DNA of 16,644 nt, from contig JAPLSP010000653.1 of NCBI GenBank assembly GCA_026398575.1, positions 1-16,644 of the forward strand. Direction: 5' to 3'. The DNA comes from Candidatus Sumerlaeota bacterium (GTDB taxonomy: Bacteria > Sumerlaeota > Sumerlaeia > JADFCT01). A program made the position numbers and the translations under genes. Below, piece by piece: positions 1-7,601 of the stretch (the stretch's first letter is position 1; each line of letters begins with the position of its first letter). Below the pieces are notes generated by a model. The model saw only the letters and a program-made list of their open reading frames with translations, was not told where the DNA came from and ran no database searches.

Positions 1-375
1 GTTCGCATCCAGCCGCACCGCCACCACAAAGCCGGGCTTCTCCAGCCCCGTCTTCTCCGGCATGGCCGCCGCCAGCCGGAACAGCTCCGCGCCTCTCTGA
101 TTTAATTCCGTTCCCGTCAGCTTGTTCATCAGCCGCACAGGCCGCAGCGTTCCCCCCTCGTTCGCCCACGTCGCCAAAATCACCTGGTTCTCCAGCGTCC
201 ATATGCTGCCTTCGGCCTGCAACGCCTGCGCCTTGCCCGGCTGCGGTCCGGGAAAGACCACGCCAATCTGCGCCGCGCCATCACCGGCGGCATCCGCACC
301 GTAGCAGTCCATCTGCGCAGTGACCGCAAGCGCGCCAACAACAAAAAACATGCTCTTGAGTTTGAGGATGATCAT
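1..375 (-). CDS. Secreted protein of unknown function, N-terminal part (runs off left edge)
   Basis: An open frame on the minus strand starts at the ATG at 375-373 and stays open for 125 codons to the window edge, so only the N-terminus is seen. A ribosome site (AAAGGAA) lies about 8 bases before this ATG; the in-frame ATG at 351 has none. The first 25 or so residues look like a signal peptide: a short lysine-containing n-region (MIILKLKS), a hydrophobic core (MFFVVGALAVTA), then a polar stretch. The following part, with segments such as WTLENQVILATW and LRPVRLMNKLTGTEL, looks beta-rich. It recalls the N-terminal supersandwich region of some secreted glycoside hydrolases; this is a weak impression, not an identification. 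It sits 68 bases downstream of the rlmN remnant and in the same orientation, so it may once have directly followed an intact rlmN. Confidence 0.72.
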   Translation of the reverse strand, partial: MIILKLKSMFFVVGALAVTAQMDCYGADAAGDGAAQIGVVFPGPQPGKAQALQAEGSIWTLENQVILATWANEGGTLRPVRLMNKLTGTELNQRGAELFRLAAAMPEKTGLEKPGFVVAVRLDAN

Positions 376-442
376 ATTCCGATTCCTTTCGCCGCCGTTC
401 GATTCTTGCGAGCCCGATATGCCGAATCAATGACATTTTCTT

Positions 443-546
443 TCAGCTCAGCGCCAACTGCCCGCAGGCGGCGCGGGCTTCCAAGCCGTTGCTGTAGCGT
501 ACGGCGATGGTGAAGTTGCGGTCGAGGAGGAAGTCGCGGAAGGTGA
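443..546 (-). pseudogene. 3' remnant of a second rlmN (23S rRNA/tRNA A2 methyltransferase)
   Basis: Read on the minus strand, this piece encodes FRDFLLDRNFTIAVRYSNG followed by LEARAACGQLALS and a stop at 445-443. It matches the C-terminus of the intact RlmN encoded at 11008-12054, including the conserved cysteine in AACGQL. Positions 455-543 and 11038-11126 agree at 81 of 89 bases. Five of the eight differences are silent and the three replacements are conservative (I/V, N/K, A/S), so the two copies diverged while under protein-coding selection. Similarity fades upstream of about 546. A weak match to the LIP...PED segment of RlmN may extend to about 600, but in another frame. No catalytic radical-SAM part is left, so it cannot be functional. 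Confidence 0.85.
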
Positions 547-618
547 ATCTCAGCGCGCAGCAGGCCATGATCTTCGGGCAAGCCATTCGGGATCAGTGAA
601 AATTGGGGCAAATCACGC

Positions 619-648
619 TTGAAATGCGCGATTTAACTCTCATGATAC
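619..648 (+). promoter_or_regulatory. Possible sigma70-type promoter of the HzsA-related gene
   Basis: TTGAAA (619-624) is a good -35 box. The best -10 candidates 16-19 bases on are poor (CATGAT at 641-646, GATACT at 644-649, each 4 of 6). The placement ahead of the gene at 739 fits, but this is a weak, pattern-only call. The rest of the 376-738 gap holds the rlmN remnant and no convincing gene. Confidence 0.25.
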
Positions 649-738
649 TCCAAGCGCGTACTGTTGGTGTCCGCAAACGCAGGTAAGTAAAAATGGATGA
701 AGGCTAAGACATTTGAATTCAGCCGTGGAAAGGACCGC

Positions 739-3084
739 ATGGTCATGGCCTGCACATGGTGGGCGCGCTTGTTGGTCGCGGGTGTTCTCGGCGTCGCGTC
801 TCAAGTACCGGCGGCTCCGGAAGCGATTGACCGCGACCTTCAAACCCTGGTCGAGGCCGACTGGGCGGCGCAGGAGAACCGTCTGGGCAGAATGGCCGGT
901 TCCGCGCAGAGCATTCAAGAAGCCCTGAAACGCGCCGGGCTGCTATTGGATGATCTCGGCCGCGCCGCCAACGCTCCGGACCTCTCGGCGGAGCGCTCAA
1001 AACTGGCGCAACTGCGGGAGGAGGCCCCGCGCGCGGAAACACGGAATGACGCCGACCGCCTTTCGTTCTTTCGCGGCATCCGTTCGTTAACCCGGCAAGC
1101 CGCCCTGAAAAATCCGCTCCTGGCCTTGCGCCCCATTGCGTTCATGAAACGCAACCGCTTCGCCTGCCAGATGCTCCACGAGTACATCGCCTACTTCAAC
1201 CAATACAGCGAGACCTACGGCGGCGGCGTTTTCATCCTCGAGGAGCCGGGCCGCTCCCTCAAGACGCGCGACCTCCTCGGCGACCGGCTTCCGGCCGGCG
1301 CCTACGCCTCCCTGGCCCTCTCGTATGACGCGCGCACCGCCTATTTCGCGTTCGCCGAGCGAACCGAAAAAAAACCGGCCTTTGGATCCGAAGACCAGCG
1401 CTACTACCACCTCTTCGCCCTCGACACGCGCACGGGCGAACTCCGCCAACTCACGCGAGACAAATTCGACGACACCGACCCCTGCCCGCTGCCCGATGGC
1501 GGCATCGCGTTCCTCTCCACCCGGCGGGGCGGCTACACTCGCTGCAACAATCCCTGGGAGCCGATCATCGTTTACACGCTCCACCGCATGGACGCCGACG
1601 GCGAAAACATCCGGACGCTCTCGTTCCACGAGACGAACGAGTGGCACCCCGGCGTCCTGCGCGACGGCCGCATCGTGTACACCCGCTGGGACTATGTGGA
1701 CCGCTCGGCCGCGCACTACCACGGCCTGTGGACCGTCAACCCGGACGGCAGCAATCCCGTCTCCCTGTTCGGCAACTATACCTCGCGCATCAGCGCCTGC
1801 TACCAGCCGGCCGCCATTCCCGGTTCCAACCGCATCCTCTTCGTGGCCGGCGCGCACCACGCCGACGTCGGCGGCAGCCTTGTGATTCTCGATCCGGTCC
1901 GCGCCCGGCTTGATCCAAAAAATGGCGCCGACCGCTTCGACTCGCTCGAGGTCCTCACGCCCGAGGTTTGTTTCCCCGAGGGCGACGGCAAGGACGGCGG
2001 CTGGCCGAACAGCTACTTCGCCAGCCCCGCGCCGCTGTCCGAGAACTATTTTCTTGTCGCCTTCGGCCACGGCAAAATTCCCGGCATGGGCAGCGGCGGC
2101 AAACGGGACACCACGGGCATCTATTACTTCGACCGCTTCGGCAACCTTGAGCTGCTCTATCGCGATCCGGAGATCGGCTGCATGTACCCGGTTCCGCTGG
2201 CCGCCCAGCCAGCGCCGCCCGTCATCCCCAGCGCCCTCGACCCCGCGCTGGGCGAACAGGGCGTCTTCATGCTCAGCGACGTGAACCGCAGCCATCTGCC
2301 TCTTCCCGCGGACCGCCCCGTCCGCTCCCTGCGGATATTCCAGGCGCTCCCCAAAACCACGCCCGCGGCCAACAGTCCGCGCATTGGCCACGCCAACGCC
2401 GAGAGCGCGCGGATGCTGCTCGGCACGGCGCCCGTCGAGGCCGACGGCTCCGCGCACTTCCTCGCTCCCGCGCGCAAGCCGCTCTATTTCCAGGCCGTGG
2501 ACGCCGACGGCAGGGCGGTGCAGGGCATGAGAACCATCGCCTATCTTCAGCCCGGCGAGCGCCGCGGCTGCGTCGGCTGCCATGAGCCCCGGGGCGCGGC
2601 CCCCGACGCGCGGAAGACCATCGCCATGAGCCGGCCTCCCTCAGCCATTCAGCCCGGACCGGACGGCGCCCGGCCGTTCGGCTATCCGCGCCTCGTCCAA
2701 CCGGTGCTCGACAAGCACTGCGTCCGCTGCCACGACGGCGCCAAGGGCGAAGGCAAAAGCCCGCTGGTCCTGACCGGCGAGGCCGACGGAACCTTCAGCC
2801 GCTCCTACAAGAACCTCAAACCGTATCTCCGCTGGTACGAGTGGGGCGGCGACAGTATCACGGGCGCCGTCACCTTTCCCGGCCGCATGGGCGCCGACGA
2901 GAGCCGGCTGACAAAAATCCTCGCCGACTCCACCCACGCCCCGAAACTCAAACTCTCGCGGGAGGATCGCGACCGCCTTTACATCTGGATGGACGGCAAC
3001 GCGCCTTTCTACGGCGCCTACAGCCCCGACGAACTGGCGCGCCAGAAGCGCGGCGAGGCGGCGCCAATCCCGGAGGCGCAGTGA
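739..3084 (+). CDS. HzsA-related secreted dihaem c-type cytochrome with beta-propeller
   Basis: A 781-residue protein with a signal peptide (MVMACTWWARLLVAGVLGVA, then a cut near VPAAPEA). The ATG at 739 is preceded by GGAAAGGA (727-734); an in-frame ATG at 697 would add 14 residues with only a weak, distant AGG before it. Residues about 190-440 contain TolB/PD40-like propeller strands (LFALDTRTGELRQLT, HRMDADGENIRTL, LWTVNPDGSNPVSLF). Two haem-c attachment sites follow: CVGCH (Cys611) and CVRCH (Cys661). This order, propeller then C-terminal CxxCH pairs, is that of proteins named HzsA-related after the alpha subunit of hydrazine synthase. No genes for the other synthase subunits are present, so hydrazine synthesis should not be inferred; a periplasmic redox or binding role is likely. 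It stands alone, about 175 bases before the ytrA-like gene, in a region bounded by rlmN copies. Confidence 0.85.
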   Translation: MVMACTWWARLLVAGVLGVASQVPAAPEAIDRDLQTLVEADWAAQENRLGRMAGSAQSIQEALKRAGLLLDDLGRAANAPDLSAERSKLAQLREEAPRAETRNDADRLSFFRGIRSLTRQAALKNPLLALRPIAFMKRNRFACQMLHEYIAYFNQYSETYGGGVFILEEPGRSLKTRDLLGDRLPAGAYASLALSYDARTAYFAFAERTEKKPAFGSEDQRYYHLFALDTRTGELRQLTRDKFDDTDPCPLPDGGIAFLSTRRGGYTRCNNPWEPIIVYTLHRMDADGENIRTLSFHETNEWHPGVLRDGRIVYTRWDYVDRSAAHYHGLWTVNPDGSNPVSLFGNYTSRISACYQPAAIPGSNRILFVAGAHHADVGGSLVILDPVRARLDPKNGADRFDSLEVLTPEVCFPEGDGKDGGWPNSYFASPAPLSENYFLVAFGHGKIPGMGSGGKRDTTGIYYFDRFGNLELLYRDPEIGCMYPVPLAAQPAPPVIPSALDPALGEQGVFMLSDVNRSHLPLPADRPVRSLRIFQALPKTTPAANSPRIGHANAESARMLLGTAPVEADGSAHFLAPARKPLYFQAVDADGRAVQGMRTIAYLQPGERRGCVGCHEPRGAAPDARKTIAMSRPPSAIQPGPDGARPFGYPRLVQPVLDKHCVRCHDGAKGEGKSPLVLTGEADGTFSRSYKNLKPYLRWYEWGGDSITGAVTFPGRMGADESRLTKILADSTHAPKLKLSREDRDRLYIWMDGNAPFYGAYSPDELARQKRGEAAPIPEAQ

Positions 3085-3110
3085 ATCTGCTGGCGGGATC
3101 TGCTGGCGGG
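3085..3110 (+). repeat. Perfect 13-bp tandem duplication right after a stop codon
   Basis: ATCTGCTGGCGGG occurs at 3085-3097 and again at 3098-3110, starting at the base after the TGA of the HzsA-related gene. It is probably a recent slippage event. No clear Rho-independent terminator follows; the nearest hairpin, AAGGGA...TCCC around 3172-3188, has a run of T in its loop rather than after its stem. Confidence 0.8.
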
Positions 3111-3209
3111 GTCGGACAGACACTGACAGTCGATATCATTCCTGATCCCTTTGCGCAGACTCGTCACGGCAAGGGACAATTTTTTCCCGCCCTGCCCTCA
3201 AAATTCCAT

Positions 3210-3240
3210 TTGACACAAGTGGCCTACTGTCCTATATAAT
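3210..3240 (+). promoter_or_regulatory. Strong sigma70-type promoter of the ytrA-like gene
   Basis: TTGACA (3210-3215) is a consensus -35 box. TATAAT (3235-3240) is a consensus -10 box with a 19-base spacer; the overlapping TATATA at 3233-3238 gives the ideal 17. Transcription would start near 3247, leaving a leader of only about 13 bases before the ATG at 3260. Confidence 0.85.
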
Positions 3241-3248
3241 TAGGACAG
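3227..3248 (+). promoter_or_regulatory. Perfect palindromic operator centred on the -10 box
   Basis: CTGTCCTA (3227-3234) and TAGGACAG (3241-3248) are exact reverse complements separated by six bases that are the TATAAT box itself. A dimer bound here would block RNA polymerase. It lies just upstream of a GntR-family gene, so self-repression by that protein is the simplest reading. I saw no second copy of the full palindrome in the window. Confidence 0.82.
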
Positions 3249-3259
3249 AGGCTTGCGAC

Positions 3260-3667
3260 ATGTATTTCGAACTGAACTTCAAATCCGGAAAATCCATCCA
3301 GCTGCAGATCATCGAGCAGGTCAAATACGCGCTGGCCGCCGGGGCGCTGCGGCCGGGCGATCAGCTGCCTTCGATCCGCGCGCTGGCCGAGCAATTGCGC
3401 GTCAATCGCAACACCGTGGCAAAGGCGTACAGCGAACTGGAGCATGAGGACGTTGTGAAGACGGAGCAGGGGCGCGGCGTGTTTTGCTGCGATCCCGACT
3501 CGCGGCTCAACGGCAAGGAGCGCCGGCGCATCCTGGCCCAGTCGCTCGACGGCGTGATCGTGCAGGCATATCACCTGCAGTTTCAGGACAAAGAGCTTTC
3601 GGAGTTGCTCAAGGAGCGGCTGAAGGAATTCGAGTCCAGATTGAAAGACGCCAAAGACAAGGATTAG
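3260..3667 (+). CDS. GntR-family transcriptional regulator, YtrA subfamily
   Basis: A 135-residue DNA-binding protein. Residues 10-75 form the GntR winged helix-turn-helix: IQLQIIEQVKYALAAGAL, then the PGDQLPSIRALAEQL helix, the recognition helix VNRNTVAKAYSELE and the wing TEQGRGVF. The tail after residue 80 is only about 55 residues and helical, too short for an FadR/HutC-type effector domain and typical of the YtrA subfamily, whose genes usually sit beside ABC exporters. That is the case here: an ATPase and three permeases follow. AGAGG (3247-3251) is the ribosome site, 8 bases before the ATG, with its first bases inside the right arm of the palindrome. In known YtrA systems the regulator represses until cell-envelope-active compounds appear; the inducer here cannot be read from sequence. 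Confidence 0.93.
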   Translation: MYFELNFKSGKSIQLQIIEQVKYALAAGALRPGDQLPSIRALAEQLRVNRNTVAKAYSELEHEDVVKTEQGRGVFCCDPDSRLNGKERRRILAQSLDGVIVQAYHLQFQDKELSELLKERLKEFESRLKDAKDKD

Positions 3668-3717
3668 CGGTCTATCGGATAAGCGCCAAGCGCCCTTCTC
3701 AAGCGCGAAGCAAGCGT

Positions 3718-3919
3718 TGTCCCGGAGGGACAATTGATAATAGCCCACCGTTTCAACGGTGGGACGAGCGTCACAAAATTCACGTCAGTCCCGGAGGGAC
3801 GGATGAAATCTATTCGTTGCAGGTTCGCTGTCAACCGTCCCTCCGGGACTCAAAAGGTTAATATGCCGCCAACCGCACCGTTGAAACGGTGGGCTATTAT
3901 CAATCATCCCTCCGGGATG
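3718..3919. repeat. Nested REP-like inverted repeat block
   Basis: This block fills most of the 321-base gap between the ytrA-like and ATPase genes. Two composite units of about 46 bases face each other: 3718-3763 and 3873-3919. Each pairs a GTCCC-TCC-GGGAC type palindrome with a CACCGTT..AACGGTG palindrome, joined by ATTGATAATAGC or its complement. Two more GTCCC palindromes sit between them at 3788-3800 (GGA centre) and 3837-3849 (TCC centre), also in opposite orientation, so the whole is an imperfect 200-base palindrome made of smaller palindromes. Such units are typical of REP/BIME elements moved by RAYT transposases or of a small MITE; no transposase is in the window. As RNA it would fold strongly and could weaken or separate transcription of the downstream ABC genes. 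Confidence 0.88.
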
Positions 3920-3988
3920 GCCTGAAAGCTGTCACGACAAATTGCGCGACAACTGTCTGGAAATTTCTTTATACAGGGGAGGTATATC

Positions 3989-4978
3989 ATGGCTAACGAA
4001 AATGCGGTTACGGAGGCGGTTCAGGCGGCGGAGACGGTTCAGGCGGCGGCGGCGGCTCAGGCGACGCGGGATGAACTGGCGGTTGAGATCGCGGGGTTGT
4101 CGCGGCGGTTTGGGCGCACGGAGGCGGTGCGCGATTTGAATCTGTCGGCGCGGCCCGGCCGGTGCTACGGCTTCTTCGGGCGCAATGGCGCAGGCAAAAC
4201 CACCACGATCAAATGCCTCCTGGGACATCTGCGCCCAACCGCCGGCAAGACGCGCATCTTCGGGCTGGACCCGCGGCGCAACGAAGTGGCGCTCAAGCAG
4301 CGCATCGGCTACGTGCCGGAGACGGTCGGGTTCTATCCATGGATGACGGCGCAGGGACTGTTCGATTACGCGGCGTCGTTCCGCCCGAAGCAGTGGAACC
4401 GCGGCCTCGAACGCAGCCTGATGTCACGCTTCGGCCTCGACCCGAAAAAAAAGATCAAGGACATGTCGAAAGGAATGCGCGCGCAACTGACGCTGATCTG
4501 CGCCATCGCCGCCGAGCCCGATTTGCTGCTGCTGGATGAGCCGACTTCGGGCCTCGACCCGATTGTGCGGCGCGAGTTCATCCAGACGGTGATCGGCGCC
4601 TATCAGGAAGGCGCGCCCGAACGCCGGACCGTCTTCGTCTCCACGCACCTGATCGGCGAATGGGAGGGGATGATTGACGAGTTCACGATCATTGACCAGG
4701 GCCGCGCGCTGGTAACGATGGAATCGGACGCCGCGCGCGAGCGCTACAAGAAGGTGCGGCTGCGATTCGCCGCCGAGGCGCCGTCCCTGGAGCAAAAGCC
4801 GGGAATCCTGAGCGCGCGCAAGGATGGGCGGTTTGTGGAACTGGTCACCAATTCCTTTTCACAGGAATGGGCGGCTGCGTTGGAAGCGGCGCTGAAGCCG
4901 GAGGAACTGCAGATAGAGAACCTGACGCTGGAAGAAATTTTCATCGCGGTGGCGGGAAGGCCGGCAAACTTGGAGTAG
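3989..4978 (+). CDS. ABC exporter ATP-binding protein (YtrB-like)
   Basis: A 329-residue cytoplasmic ATPase that should energise the three permeases downstream. The ATG at 3989 has a strong ribosome site, AGGGGAGG (3975-3982). Walker A is GRNGAGKTT (64-72); the Q-loop region is YVPETVGFY (108-116) with Glu where Gln is usual; the signature is MSKGMRAQ (159-166), a common variant of LSGGQ in ABC-2 exporters; Walker B is LLLLDEP (179-185); the switch histidine is His220 in STHL. All parts for ATP hydrolysis are therefore present. Residues 1-30 are an unusual Ala/Gln/Val/Glu tail encoded by an 18-bp tandem repeat, before the ABC domain begins near residue 31. The next gene starts 44 bases downstream with a perfect ribosome site, indicating one transcript. 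Substrate unknown. Confidence 0.93.
   Translation: MANENAVTEAVQAAETVQAAAAAQATRDELAVEIAGLSRRFGRTEAVRDLNLSARPGRCYGFFGRNGAGKTTTIKCLLGHLRPTAGKTRIFGLDPRRNEVALKQRIGYVPETVGFYPWMTAQGLFDYAASFRPKQWNRGLERSLMSRFGLDPKKKIKDMSKGMRAQLTLICAIAAEPDLLLLDEPTSGLDPIVRREFIQTVIGAYQEGAPERRTVFVSTHLIGEWEGMIDEFTIIDQGRALVTMESDAARERYKKVRLRFAAEAPSLEQKPGILSARKDGRFVELVTNSFSQEWAAALEAALKPEELQIENLTLEEIFIAVAGRPANLE
4013..4066 (+). repeat. 18-bp tandem repeat, three copies, within the ATPase gene
   Basis: Units at 4013-4030, 4031-4048 and 4049-4066 share the pattern G(A/C)G(G/A)CGG(T/C)TCAGGCG(G/A)CG and encode EAVQAA, ETVQAA and AAAQAT. The unit is a multiple of three, so copy number can change without breaking the frame. Confidence 0.85.
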
Positions 4979-5006
4979 CGGACAGGCGAAGGACATCAAG
5001 GACCAC

Positions 5007-5014
5007 AAGGAGGT
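5007..5014 (+). promoter_or_regulatory. Ribosome site that fixes the start of the first large permease
   Basis: AAGGAGGT, a perfect match, ends 8 bases before the ATG at 5023. The open frame extends upstream to 4867, inside the ATPase gene, but that part has no such site and overlaps coding sequence. Confidence 0.9.
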
Positions 5015-5022
5015 TAGAGAGA

Positions 5023-7458
5023 ATGCTCCGCCAACTGCTAAAAAAAGAATTCCGACTCCAACGTTCCAATCTGCTCTTTGTCGTGGCATTGGGGGCGATC
5101 TGGGTCGTGCTTGCCGTCTTGGCGACTCAGGGGCAGATCGAGCTTCTCCCTCAGCGCCAGTTGACTTTGGGGTTGCTGGTGAGCCTCGTGCAGGATTTCT
5201 TCATCGCGCCATGCCTGCTCGTTGTCATCCCGCTGATGGTCGGAGCCACGACGGTGACGGATGAACGCAGGCTCGGCGTTTGGGAATGGCATCTCAGTTT
5301 CCCGGCTTCGCGCGGTCTGCAATGGGCGGTCAAACTGTCCGTCGGCGCCGCGATCACGCTGAGTATCTCGCTGTTCCTCCAACCCGCGCTCGACATCTTG
5401 CTAGGCGGGATTCTTCGTATTGGCGGAACTTCATTGACGCTGCCTTCAATGCTGCTTGTGAAAAATGGAGGCTATTTCATCATCCCGCTTTTGCTGATGG
5501 TTTCAGGCGCGTTCGCCTCCTGTTTTTCCGCCGATTCCTACAGTGCGCTCTTCCGAGGGGCGATCTTCTTTGGTTTTGTTATGGGCTGTTTGCGCCTGGC
5601 CGATCCGGAGTGGCAACTGCTGCTGCCCTGGCCGGAAGCCGCTCCGTTTTCATGGCGATTGCATTTGATCCCTGCTGCGATGGTGACGGCGCTTGCGGCG
5701 GCGATGGCATGGCTGGGTTACTTCAATTTCCGCTACGAAGCCTTCCGCTGGCGCCGTTTGATTCTCCAGCTTGCCGTACTGGGCGCCCTGACCTTCGCCG
5801 TCGCGCTGCTGGCGCTCAAGTGGGAATTCGGCCCCGGCAGTCTGCTGGCGCGGAACATCGAAGAATCAGATTGGTACATTAATGATCATGGCGGCTTTAG
5901 TACTTGGGTCGTTGGGATGTCACAATCAGGGCGGAACGTGAACGCCAATGAGCGCGATAAAGTCCGTCGCGAGGACAGCAAGCTATGGGGCGCCATCGAG
6001 CCATTGATCGCCTACCGGCCCAAGCCTGTTCGCCTCCGTCTCCCCTCTGCACGCCCGCGAACTGCCGCTTCCATGATCTGGGAAGGTTTTCGGCAATTAG
6101 TGGCGCCGAACGCCCCTGTCTCGCAACCGTATGAAGAGAAAGACCTTATGCGGATCGAATCCTGGCGCCGCTTGCCAGAGACGAACCGGATTCTGGTGGA
6201 AGTGAGTCCGCCATTCCGTCTTCGCGGCAAAGAGGATGCCTATCAAGGCGACCTGTCGCTCTATCCGTTATTCAAACGCAGACCGCGTCAAGCCATCGAG
6301 GTGGATGTTATCAGCCAGGAGATCTACCCGGTTGTATCGCCGTTGGGCACGGTCGAGCAAATCCTTCCTGAAAACTCCGGCTATCTGATGAAAAGCGGTC
6401 AAGGCCAATCCCGCTATCTTATCTCCCATTGGCCAATGCCCATACGGCAGGGAGGGCTCTTATGGAGGCTGCTCAGCCTGCGAGCCCGGAATCATCTCCC
6501 CTCGACAGAACAACCAAAGCAATTCCTGCGAGTCGAGGAGAAAATCACCGTTACAGCGGATGGAAAAACAATCCGGATGGGAATGAGCATGTTGTTTTGC
6601 GCGGGACATCGCTACTATTACTATCAAGGGGATAATGAAGACTGGTTACTCGAATGCTTATCACCATCAAACTATGCACGGGTGGACATGCAACGCTACC
6701 TATTGAGCGCGGATATTGCCTCACGCTATGGACATTATATAGTTTCATCTGATGGAAAGTGGTTTACGCGCAGCTGGTATGATCTATTGTGTCGGGAGCC
6801 GCCTGGCGGGCTTCGTCATGAATCACTGGATGTCTTATCCACGGACCATTCCACTACCTGGACGATTTATTCGGAAGGAGGAGTAGTTGGGATGGGAATC
6901 GAAGACCATCCACCTTCCCTGGATTTGGGCACAGAAGACTACGTATTGGGAATGGATAGAAACTACATGCTTCCCGTTTCTCCCAGCGGGCGATTCATGG
7001 CCTTCGTTCGCGGCAAGTTCAACGAATCTACGGTCTCAAAGACAAACACAGACTGGGTTGAATTCAGCGTGTTGGACTTGCAGACCGGGCGCCAAAGCAT
7101 TTTACGAAAAATTTCCGGTGAAGATTGTGAAAAGCGATACCGCAAATTTACTACGGTTCCGACAATGAGAAGTTTTTATATGGAATGCAAAACCCTCTGG
7201 GCAAAAGACCGCGACCGGTTGGGGATTTCTTTCGGCCCGATGATTTATCTGTTTGATTTCCCGGCGGGCGGAACGGTTTCGGACGGCAAGCCGGCAAGCG
7301 CCGCGCCTCTGTTCGTCCCGGCGGGCGAGATCTCCCTGCCCGGAGACTGGGGTTGCGATTTCGATTACTGGGACGCGAACACGTTGCTCGTAAAGAATTA
7401 TTGGGGCTTGTATAAAATTGATATCGCGAAAGCGTGCGGGAAAAAACCAAAGATATGA
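5023..7458 (+). CDS. ABC-2 type permease fused to large propeller-like ectodomain (first paralogue)
   Basis: An 811-residue protein. The N-terminus MLRQLLKKEFRLQRS is the amphipathic elbow helix typical of ABC-2 permeases. Seven hydrophobic segments follow at about 17-35, 59-78, 102-122, 150-168, 176-192, 214-233 and 246-265, with the cytoplasmic RRLGVWEWHLSFPASR loop between the second and third. An odd number of spans starting inside puts the remaining 540 residues outside the membrane. That domain has propeller-like repeats ending in short motifs (VSPSGRFMAFV, FSVLDLQTGR, DRDRLGISF, MIYLFDF, DYWDANTLL). I know of no named family with this fusion. It is a paralogue of the protein at 8482-10791: matching positions include DGKWFTR, DHS(S/T)T(Y/W)TI and WAxDRDRL. 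It probably forms the export channel with the ATPase just upstream; the ectodomain may bind substrate or sense the envelope. Confidence 0.85.
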   Translation: MLRQLLKKEFRLQRSNLLFVVALGAIWVVLAVLATQGQIELLPQRQLTLGLLVSLVQDFFIAPCLLVVIPLMVGATTVTDERRLGVWEWHLSFPASRGLQWAVKLSVGAAITLSISLFLQPALDILLGGILRIGGTSLTLPSMLLVKNGGYFIIPLLLMVSGAFASCFSADSYSALFRGAIFFGFVMGCLRLADPEWQLLLPWPEAAPFSWRLHLIPAAMVTALAAAMAWLGYFNFRYEAFRWRRLILQLAVLGALTFAVALLALKWEFGPGSLLARNIEESDWYINDHGGFSTWVVGMSQSGRNVNANERDKVRREDSKLWGAIEPLIAYRPKPVRLRLPSARPRTAASMIWEGFRQLVAPNAPVSQPYEEKDLMRIESWRRLPETNRILVEVSPPFRLRGKEDAYQGDLSLYPLFKRRPRQAIEVDVISQEIYPVVSPLGTVEQILPENSGYLMKSGQGQSRYLISHWPMPIRQGGLLWRLLSLRARNHLPSTEQPKQFLRVEEKITVTADGKTIRMGMSMLFCAGHRYYYYQGDNEDWLLECLSPSNYARVDMQRYLLSADIASRYGHYIVSSDGKWFTRSWYDLLCREPPGGLRHESLDVLSTDHSTTWTIYSEGGVVGMGIEDHPPSLDLGTEDYVLGMDRNYMLPVSPSGRFMAFVRGKFNESTVSKTNTDWVEFSVLDLQTGRQSILRKISGEDCEKRYRKFTTVPTMRSFYMECKTLWAKDRDRLGISFGPMIYLFDFPAGGTVSDGKPASAAPLFVPAGEISLPGDWGCDFDYWDANTLLVKNYWGLYKIDIAKACGKKPKI

Positions 7459-7601
7459 GCAACCGCTGATTAACGTTAAATGCTCTGGCTCAGATTTACG
7501 ATCACGTATTTATGAATACGAGCGCTAAGGGACGATTCACGACACGCATAGAGGCGGATGAGATTTCGAGAAAAACGCGGGAACGGGAGGGGGCCAAGAT
7601 T
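7459..7601. other. 143-base spacer inside the exporter locus with two palindromes
   Basis: The only sizeable gap between the permease genes. It contains the perfect palindrome TTAACGTTAA (7470-7479) and an inverted repeat CGTATT-TATG-AATACG (7505-7520). No clear -35/-10 pair was found. The frame of the next gene is open back to an ATG at 7512, but that stretch is hydrophilic and lacks a ribosome site, so it is treated as non-coding. Confidence 0.45.
7585..7593 (+). promoter_or_regulatory. Ribosome site that fixes the start of the small permease
   Basis: GGGAGGGGG ends 8 bases before the ATG at 7602. The in-frame ATG at 7512 has no comparable site. Confidence 0.75.

Noticed and set aside
1087..2583. 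498-codon open frame on the minus strand across the HzsA-related gene
   Set aside because: It lies wholly antisense to a gene with a signal peptide, haem motifs and clear domain structure. Its product is a low-complexity Ala/Gly/Val/Glu chain without motifs, a usual artefact of GC-rich coding DNA.
739..3084. Evidence for hydrazine synthesis or anammox metabolism
   Set aside because: Only a HzsA-like fold is present. No genes for the other synthase subunits, hydrazine dehydrogenase or nitrite reductase are seen, and many non-anammox bacteria carry HzsA-related proteins.
3224..3748. 174-codon minus-strand frame opposite the ytrA-like gene
   Set aside because: It is the shadow of the GntR gene and runs through the promoter palindrome and into the REP block; no start signal.
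3734..3925. Small open frames inside the nested repeat block
   Set aside because: They translate the palindromic repeats themselves (RFNGGT, RPSGT type peptides), which commonly yield spurious small proteins.
4867..5022. Upstream extension of the first large permease frame into the ATPase gene
   Set aside because: It overlaps the end of the ATPase in another frame, lacks a ribosome site, and is hydrophilic; the ATG at 5023 has a perfect AAGGAGGT.
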